A DNA stretch of 64,000 bases from positions 174,667 through 238,666 of the forward strand of contig NZ_AJGU01000002.1 of NCBI RefSeq assembly GCF_000260795.1, written 5' to 3'. Of this stretch, positions 59,422-64,000 are shown one piece after another. A program made the position numbers and the translations under genes. Below the pieces are notes generated by a model. That model did no database searches. It was not told where the DNA came from and was given only the letters and a program-made list of their open reading frames with translations. The DNA comes from Treponema sp. JC4 (GTDB taxonomy: Bacteria; Spirochaetota; Spirochaetia; Treponematales; Treponemataceae). Numbering within the stretch: the stretch's first letter is position 1; each line of letters opens with the position of its first letter.

Positions 59422-60954
59422 ATGCCAAATGTAGTTTGGTTCATTTCTCTCCCTGTTGTTGGAATTGTTCTTGGATGGATTATTCGCTGGATTTATGCCA
59501 GATTTCAATTAACTGCTTCTGAACAAAAAGCAGAACGTGTTAAGCAGGAAGCAATTCGCGAAGCTGAAGCACAGAAAAAAGAAATTTTGTTAAATGCAAA
59601 AGATGAGCTCATTCGGGAAAGAAATCAGCAGGAAAGAGAAAATCGTGAACGCCGCGCAGATGTTCAGCGTTACGAAGCAAAAGTAAACAAGAAAGAGGAA
59701 CTTCTTGATCAGCGTGCTCAGGAATTTGAAAAAGCTGAAAAAGAACTGACAGACAGAAAAGCTGCAATGACAAGACGTGAAGAAGCCCTTTCTAAACAGG
59801 AAGAGCATTACCGTCAGGAACTGGAGCGCATTTCTGGTCTTTCAGCAGCAGAAGCTAAAGAACTCATTATCAAGAACCTTGAAAATGAGGCTCGCCACGA
59901 CGCACAGGCTCTCATCAACAAAATTGAACAGGAAGCCCAGCTCACAGCTGAAAAAAAGGCAAAAGACGTTCTTATTACAACTATTCAGCGCATTGCACCG
60001 GAAACAACAGGTGACATTACAGTTGCAACAGTTTCTTTACCAAGCGATGAAATGAAGGGACGTATTATCGGTCGTGAAGGACGCAACATCAGAACTCTGG
60101 AAACTTTGACTGGTGTTGATATTATCATCGACGATACACCGGAAGCAGTTGTAATTTCATGTTTTGATCCTGTCCGCAAGGAAATTGCAAAAGAATCACT
60201 TGAACGCCTTATTTCTGACGGCCGTATTCATCCGGCAAGAATCGAGGAAATTGTTCAGAAGGTTACTCATGAAGTTCAGAACAAGATTTACGAAGAAGGC
60301 GAAAAAGCCCTCTTTGATCTTGGTATCCACAACATGAATACAGACGGTATCCGCGCTCTTGGACGTCTTTACTTCCGTACAAGCTACGGACAGAACGTTC
60401 TTAACCACTCTAAGGAAGTTGCAAAAGCAGCAGCTATGCTTGCAGCAGAAATCGGTGCAGACCGTGAACTTGCAAAACGCGCAGCTATCCTTCACGATAT
60501 TGGTAAGGGTGCAGAAAACGACAGTGACCAGAACCACGCAGAAGTTGGTGCTGAAATTGCCCGCAAGATGGGTGAAGATGCCCGCGTTGTAAACGCAATT
60601 GGCGCTCACCACAATGATATTCCTGCAGAAACAATTGAAGCAGTTATCGTTCAGATTGCCGATGCTATTTCTGCTGCCCGCCCTGGTGCCCGCCGCGAAA
60701 CAATTGATAATTATGTTAAGCGTCTTGAAAATCTTGAAGCAATTGCAGAAGGCTTTGCAGGCGTTGAAAAGGCATATGCTATTCAGGCAGGCCGCGAGCT
60801 TCGAATCCTCGTTAATAACGAAAAGATTCCTGACAGCGACGTAAAAGACCTTGCAAGAAGCATTGCTAAGCAGATTGAAACAGATCTGCGCTATCCAGGC
60901 CGCATAAGACTTACAATGATTCGCGAAACACGAATTGTAGAGTATGCTCGCTAG
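59422..60954 (+). CDS. rny: Ribonuclease Y
   Basis: RNase Y is a membrane-bound endonuclease that starts mRNA decay. The 510-residue protein has an N-terminal membrane helix (~5-25), a long coiled coil (~30-190), a KH domain (LPSDEMKGRIIGREGRNIRT) and an HD domain with AAILHDIGKGAEND and AIGAHHNDIPAETIEA. The C-terminus PGRIRLTMIRETRIVEYAR is typical. GCTAGGAGAAA precedes the ATG. It is usual length and probably monocistronic. Confidence 0.97.
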   Translation: MPNVVWFISLPVVGIVLGWIIRWIYARFQLTASEQKAERVKQEAIREAEAQKKEILLNAKDELIRERNQQERENRERRADVQRYEAKVNKKEELLDQRAQEFEKAEKELTDRKAAMTRREEALSKQEEHYRQELERISGLSAAEAKELIIKNLENEARHDAQALINKIEQEAQLTAEKKAKDVLITTIQRIAPETTGDITVATVSLPSDEMKGRIIGREGRNIRTLETLTGVDIIIDDTPEAVVISCFDPVRKEIAKESLERLISDGRIHPARIEEIVQKVTHEVQNKIYEEGEKALFDLGIHNMNTDGIRALGRLYFRTSYGQNVLNHSKEVAKAAAMLAAEIGADRELAKRAAILHDIGKGAENDSDQNHAEVGAEIARKMGEDARVVNAIGAHHNDIPAETIEAVIVQIADAISAARPGARRETIDNYVKRLENLEAIAEGFAGVEKAYAIQAGRELRILVNNEKIPDSDVKDLARSIAKQIETDLRYPGRIRLTMIRETRIVEYAR

Positions 60955-61004
60955 AGCATACTCTATTAAGCGAAGCGACTTGAATTACGCACGCTAAACA
61001 AAAC

Positions 61005-61035
61005 AGGCTGCCTTTATCGGGCAGCCTTCATTATT
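61005..61035. terminator. Bidirectional terminator between rny and the acyltransferase gene
   Basis: AGGCTGCC (61005-61012) pairs with GGCAGCCT (61020-61027). T-rich sequence follows on both strands (TCATTATTT to the right, GTTTTGTTT to the left on the minus strand), fitting the convergent genes. Confidence 0.75.
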
Positions 61036-61058
61036 TAACAAGAGATTTTTAATTCAAC

Positions 61059-61910
61059 TTAGTAATTATTATATGTCTGATATGAATGTGTTTTAGGATA
61101 TTCAGCGCCAGCTGAGCGGATCAGACTTTCCATTTTTTCTGTTACATGCTTTGCAGCAATCGGTTCAGCAAGGTCTTTATATTCTGCAATATTAATTTCC
61201 GGTAATACCTGAATATCATAAACATAGCGTTCTACAGGATTGTAGGCAAAAAGAGGATCTTTTTTACCAAGACCGTATTTATCAGTTCCGCCGATAAAAA
61301 GAGGAAGCACATTTGCATTGGAATAAAGAGCTATGCGGGCAGCACCCTTTTTATAATTATTCTGACCATGGCGTGGAGAACGGGTTCCTTCAGGGAAAAT
61401 GATTACGTTATTTCCCTTATCAATTGTTTCTTTACAGAGCTTACACAAATCTGCAAATTCAGTTGTATTTGTAATATAAGCCTGCTTGATTACACCTGCA
61501 AGCGGAGTTTTTGTAAGTCCACCACGAACGATACAGTTTGAATTAGGAACAAGCGACATAATGTAAACAAAATCCAGAAGTGAAGGATGATTTGCAACAA
61601 TCACTTTTCCGTGAATATTTTTGAAAAATTCCCTGTCTTCTACGATTACTTTGGAACCACCGAAAAAGGAAAGCTGGGAAAGAAAATCGCGGAAGGTGCG
61701 CGAAACATAGGCTCTGGCAACCACACCAAAATCTTTATTGTGGGCATAAATTCGTAAAAAAGGAAAGACTACAATGGCAAGAACCATTGCGCCTACACCA
61801 AAATAAATCAAAAAGATTATTTTTAAAAGAACATTAAAAGAATAGGTAAAAATATTTTTGATTTTAGGAAGCCCTTCCCGGCTGTATTTTGCTTTTTCTT
61901 CAGCTGTCAT
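61059..61910 (-). CDS. 1-acyl-glycerol-3-phosphate acyltransferase-like (PlsC family)
   Basis: The 283-residue protein has two N-terminal hydrophobic stretches (~20-50) and the acyltransferase motifs VANHPSLLD (HX4D), VRGGLTKTPL, FPEGTRSPRHG and a Pro-containing VLPLFIGG. It would acylate lysophosphatidate or a related lipid at the inner membrane. The ATG at 61910 is preferred; a TTG at 61928 would start inside the likely ribosome site TTGAGG. It is last in a minus-strand cluster that ends at 61005. Confidence 0.85.
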   Translation of the reverse strand: MTAEEKAKYSREGLPKIKNIFTYSFNVLLKIIFLIYFGVGAMVLAIVVFPFLRIYAHNKDFGVVARAYVSRTFRDFLSQLSFFGGSKVIVEDREFFKNIHGKVIVANHPSLLDFVYIMSLVPNSNCIVRGGLTKTPLAGVIKQAYITNTTEFADLCKLCKETIDKGNNVIIFPEGTRSPRHGQNNYKKGAARIALYSNANVLPLFIGGTDKYGLGKKDPLFAYNPVERYVYDIQVLPEINIAEYKDLAEPIAAKHVTEKMESLIRSAGAEYPKTHSYQTYNNY

Positions 61911-61931
61911 ACTAATATTAAACCTCAAAAA

Positions 61932-62507
61932 CTAGAAATTTGCCATAATGTAGGCACAAATCATATTATCAAAATCGTGATTTCCTCGCGGTAAAATTTT
62001 CCAGAACAAACCGAGGGTCGGATAATAACGCGATTTTCCATCGTGGGCAAAATTATATTCAGCAAGCAGTTTTATTCCGTTTCCCCAGGCAGAAGTTGTT
62101 CCGTTTGCTGTGTAAGCAGGAGTTTCTACAAAATCTGTGCGGGCACCAAGAACATAGGCAAGACCTGCGCAAAAGCCTGCAAGATTTGGGAAAACCTTTA
62201 TTCCAAGAGAAAAATCATAACTCAGATGATTTGCATGTGCCTCTGAACCGTGCCAGATAAAATCACAAAGAAGGTCACTGCCCAAAAAGAAGGTTGCATT
62301 ATCAGAAACATTAAAGTGAATATCAGCAAGAGTTCCAACGATAATACGACTCTGGTCTGAAACATCATTATTCCAGTCGCGGACTTCAGAAGTTCCGTAA
62401 AAAGGAATTCCCGACATGAGTCCGACTGATGCGCCAAAGAAACTCTGGTAGGCAAAAAGTGAGTTGGCAGCAAAAAGCATTGCCAAAAGAATCAAAATTT
62501 TTTTCAT
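61932..62507 (-). CDS. Predicted outer-membrane beta-barrel protein
   Basis: The 191-residue product has a Sec signal peptide (MKKILILLAMLFAANSLFA, cleaved before YQSFFG) and Gly/aromatic-rich amphipathic strands (ASVGLMSGIPFYG, FSLGIKVFPNLAGFCAGLAYV), ending in AYIMANF with a terminal Phe. It starts 1 bp after the ASCH gene stop, so translation is coupled. It is not obviously a paralogue of the 6143/7877 pair. Function unknown. Confidence 0.7.
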   Translation of the reverse strand: MKKILILLAMLFAANSLFAYQSFFGASVGLMSGIPFYGTSEVRDWNNDVSDQSRIIVGTLADIHFNVSDNATFFLGSDLLCDFIWHGSEAHANHLSYDFSLGIKVFPNLAGFCAGLAYVLGARTDFVETPAYTANGTTSAWGNGIKLLAEYNFAHDGKSRYYPTLGLFWKILPRGNHDFDNMICAYIMANF

Positions 62508-62508
62508 A

Positions 62509-62964
62509 TTATCCTCTGTATACTACTTTAAATGTCTGAAATACAAGTTTGATATCCGGAGTGAATTCAAAACCTACAAGGGCAGCTTCATCTTCCAGAG
62601 CATCCTGCTGGCGTTCCTTCCAGGCACCAAGATTTTCATCCTCTCCTTCCTGGCGGGCCATTTCCCAGGTAACCTCATTAAAAGGTACAATTTCTACACT
62701 TTCAAGTTCAATAACACAGCGGGGATTATTTGCCCGGTCAACAACAATGTAAAGCTCTCCAGAAACCGGAAGAGGTTCCATATCTATAGAAAAGGTTGGC
62801 CAGCTTGCAAAAAAAGCAGTTTTCTGTCCGCCAAGCACCAGGGCAACCTTTTCGTCACCGACAAAGCCTTTAGCTTCAAAATTTAAATCCCCGGCACATT
62901 TATCATCTTGGCTGCGGCCAGTTTCACTTATAAATTTATTCCAGTATTCGTCAAGTTCTGTCAT
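62509..62964 (-). CDS. ASCH-domain protein
   Basis: The 151-residue protein has the ASCH fold signature near its middle and end: RCVIELESVEIVPFNEV followed by TWEMARQEGEDENLGAWKER, and FQTFKVVYRG at the C-terminus. ASCH domains resemble PUA domains and are thought to bind RNA or modified nucleosides; some act as amidohydrolases on acetylcytidine. It lies in a five-gene minus-strand cluster between a small membrane protein and a barrel protein, an unusual mix without an evident shared role. Confidence 0.85.
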   Translation of the reverse strand: MTELDEYWNKFISETGRSQDDKCAGDLNFEAKGFVGDEKVALVLGGQKTAFFASWPTFSIDMEPLPVSGELYIVVDRANNPRCVIELESVEIVPFNEVTWEMARQEGEDENLGAWKERQQDALEDEAALVGFEFTPDIKLVFQTFKVVYRG

Positions 62965-62976
62965 AATTCACCCGTT

Positions 62977-63276
62977 CTAAGCCTGATTACTTTTTGAAAG
63001 CATTATTATAAATCCGATTATAAAAAACAAGGCAGGAAGACAAAGATTTAATAAAGAAGAAAGGGGAATTCCAAAAAGGAAAATACCTGTCTCAGAAAGT
63101 ATTCCAAGCTCAATCAAAATCCCCCAGACGGTTCCTGCATATGAACACAAAAAGCCGCAGATTATGCTCATCCAGGCAGCAGAGCGCATTCTGGACAGGA
63201 GAAGAATTGCAAAAAATGTTACAAGTCCGTTTACTGCAAGCTTGATTATGTAAAACAAAATTTCAGGGTTCATCAT
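62977..63276 (-). CDS. Small membrane protein, unknown
   Basis: The 99-residue product has three hydrophobic segments (~7-26, 34-57, 65-92) and few charged residues. I do not recognise it. It sits 12 bp upstream of the ASCH gene and 13 bp after the partial gene, so it probably belongs to the same transcript. Its second codon is also ATG, so the start could shift by one residue. Confidence 0.6.
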   Translation of the reverse strand: MMNPEILFYIIKLAVNGLVTFFAILLLSRMRSAAWMSIICGFLCSYAGTVWGILIELGILSETGIFLFGIPLSSLLNLCLPALFFIIGFIIMLSKSNQA

Positions 63277-63289
63277 TTAATTTTCGGAA

Positions 63290-64000
63290 TTAAAAAGCAA
63301 AAGGTGAGTTTTTAATTTGCGAAAAGTTTCCTTTATCTACCTGATAAGGCACATAGGAAGTTCCCTCATAATGAGGATTGATGATGATATGATGATCCAG
63401 GCAGTAGAGCACGAATTCATCATATTTTTCCTTTGGCACTTTTGCAGTAAGGTGACAGCCGCTGCGCTCAAAATAATTATGAAGGAAGGTGTCGTAAATA
63501 AACCAGTCCTTTTCTACTCGAACTTTTTCTTCCTCCATATAATCATAGACAGCACGGGTAACGGCAGTCAAAAGAGGGAAAGAAAGGTGAGTTTCTTCAG
63601 GAAGCAGCTTTACAGTTTCCGGATCACATATAGGAGACTTTACACAGACCAGCCAGAAGGAATCTGTCCAGCCAAAAGGTGGAGCAATTACAACGCTGTC
63701 AAAGTCTGAATAATTGATTTTAGAAAATGGCTTCCAGACAATTGTTTTTTCTTTAGAGAAGATAAGGCTTGCTTTTACCGCTGTCTGCTTTGAAGGAAAA
63801 GCAAAGGCGCAGCGTGGCTCTCCACCCAAAAGAAGAGAAAGAGCTTTTTCCAGACGGCAGTTTTTTTCGCACTTAAAGCTTCCGCTGATTCCGCGCGAAA
63901 GCATATTCTTAAAATGTAAGAGGGCACTTCCTGCCCGCCAGCCTAAAACTGCACGCCCGTCCTCCAGATACATATCTGTAAGGCGAACGCCTTTTTTTTG
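63290..64000 (-). CDS. Unknown protein, N-terminus beyond the right edge
   Basis: The frame stays open from the stop at 63290 to the last base. An internal Met at 63973 is preceded in frame by QKKGVRLTD, so the true start is probably outside the window. Visible features include LGWRAGSALLHFKNML, VVIAPPFGWTDSFWLVCVKSP and a C-terminal HHIIINPHYEGTSYVPYQVDKG. I do not recognise the family; no signal peptide or membrane segment is visible in this part. It heads the minus-strand cluster that runs to the acyltransferase gene. Confidence 0.55.
   Translation of the reverse strand, partial: QKKGVRLTDMYLEDGRAVLGWRAGSALLHFKNMLSRGISGSFKCEKNCRLEKALSLLLGGEPRCAFAFPSKQTAVKASLIFSKEKTIVWKPFSKINYSDFDSVVIAPPFGWTDSFWLVCVKSPICDPETVKLLPEETHLSFPLLTAVTRAVYDYMEEEKVRVEKDWFIYDTFLHNYFERSGCHLTAKVPKEKYDEFVLYCLDHHIIINPHYEGTSYVPYQVDKGNFSQIKNSPFAF

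Noticed and set aside
63290..63973. Treating the last minus-strand frame as a complete 227-residue gene
   Set aside because: The frame remains open to the window edge with no ribosome site before the internal ATG, so it is annotated as partial.

Overview
The window reads as a chromosomal segment of a free-living or gut-type Treponema (Spirochaetota). The evidence is a very long spirochaete coiled-coil protein, a CarD gene with an acidic tail, several small treponemal-type outer-membrane barrel proteins, abundant lipoproteins with spirochaete-style lipoboxes, and a moderately AT-rich base composition. Species cannot be fixed from sequence alone. No phage, IS transposase, plasmid gene or CRISPR array is seen.

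Layout. 1-8.5 kb: partial HAD phosphatase and folD on the minus strand, then a barrel protein, a lipoprotein, a RarA ATPase with a large extra C-terminal domain, and two paralogous barrel proteins flanking an HSL-type esterase. A diverged copy of the last 18 rarA codons lies 0.9 kb beyond the rarA stop. 8.5-18.6 kb: a branched-chain amino acid block. It has a Leu/Val-rich leader peptide with attenuator, ilvB, livJ, an HD-GYP protein, livHMGF and an RqcH-like gene. 18.7-24 kb: a PAP2-like protein, a clostripain-family lipoprotein protease, a leukocidin-like lipoprotein gene split by one in-frame amber codon, and a HAD phosphatase. 24-32 kb: the 1455-residue coiled-coil protein, ispF, ispD, carD and a major porin-like protein. 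32-40 kb: a Phd/RelE-type toxin-antitoxin pair, guaA, a 580-residue unknown, a TrpXYZ-like ABC importer and tRNA-Ala(UGC). 40-52 kb: a membrane protein, two diguanylate cyclases, gpmI, a GDT1-type transporter, SulP, pgi, a PTS EIIA protein, an unknown protein and a lytic transglycosylase. 52-55.6 kb: Rex-like regulator, serC, serA. 55.8-64 kb: chemotaxis receptor, YitT protein, dCMP deaminase, rny, and a minus-strand cluster of an acyltransferase, a barrel protein, an ASCH protein and two unknowns; the last runs off the right edge.

How it works together. Amino-acid supply is a theme: BCAA synthesis and import, a Trp-type importer, and serine synthesis under a Rex-like regulator with a 14-bp inverted repeat upstream. 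Cyclic-di-GMP is the second theme, with one HD-GYP and two GGDEF proteins; one of each shares a similar membrane input domain.

Two sequence-level patterns stand out beyond the genes. First, at least ten genes have a -10-like hexamer only 6-9 nt before the start codon and no Shine-Dalgarno, so leaderless mRNAs look common here. Second, the larger intergenic gaps hold dispersed families of nested inverted repeats. Several have copies that differ by paired, compensating changes.
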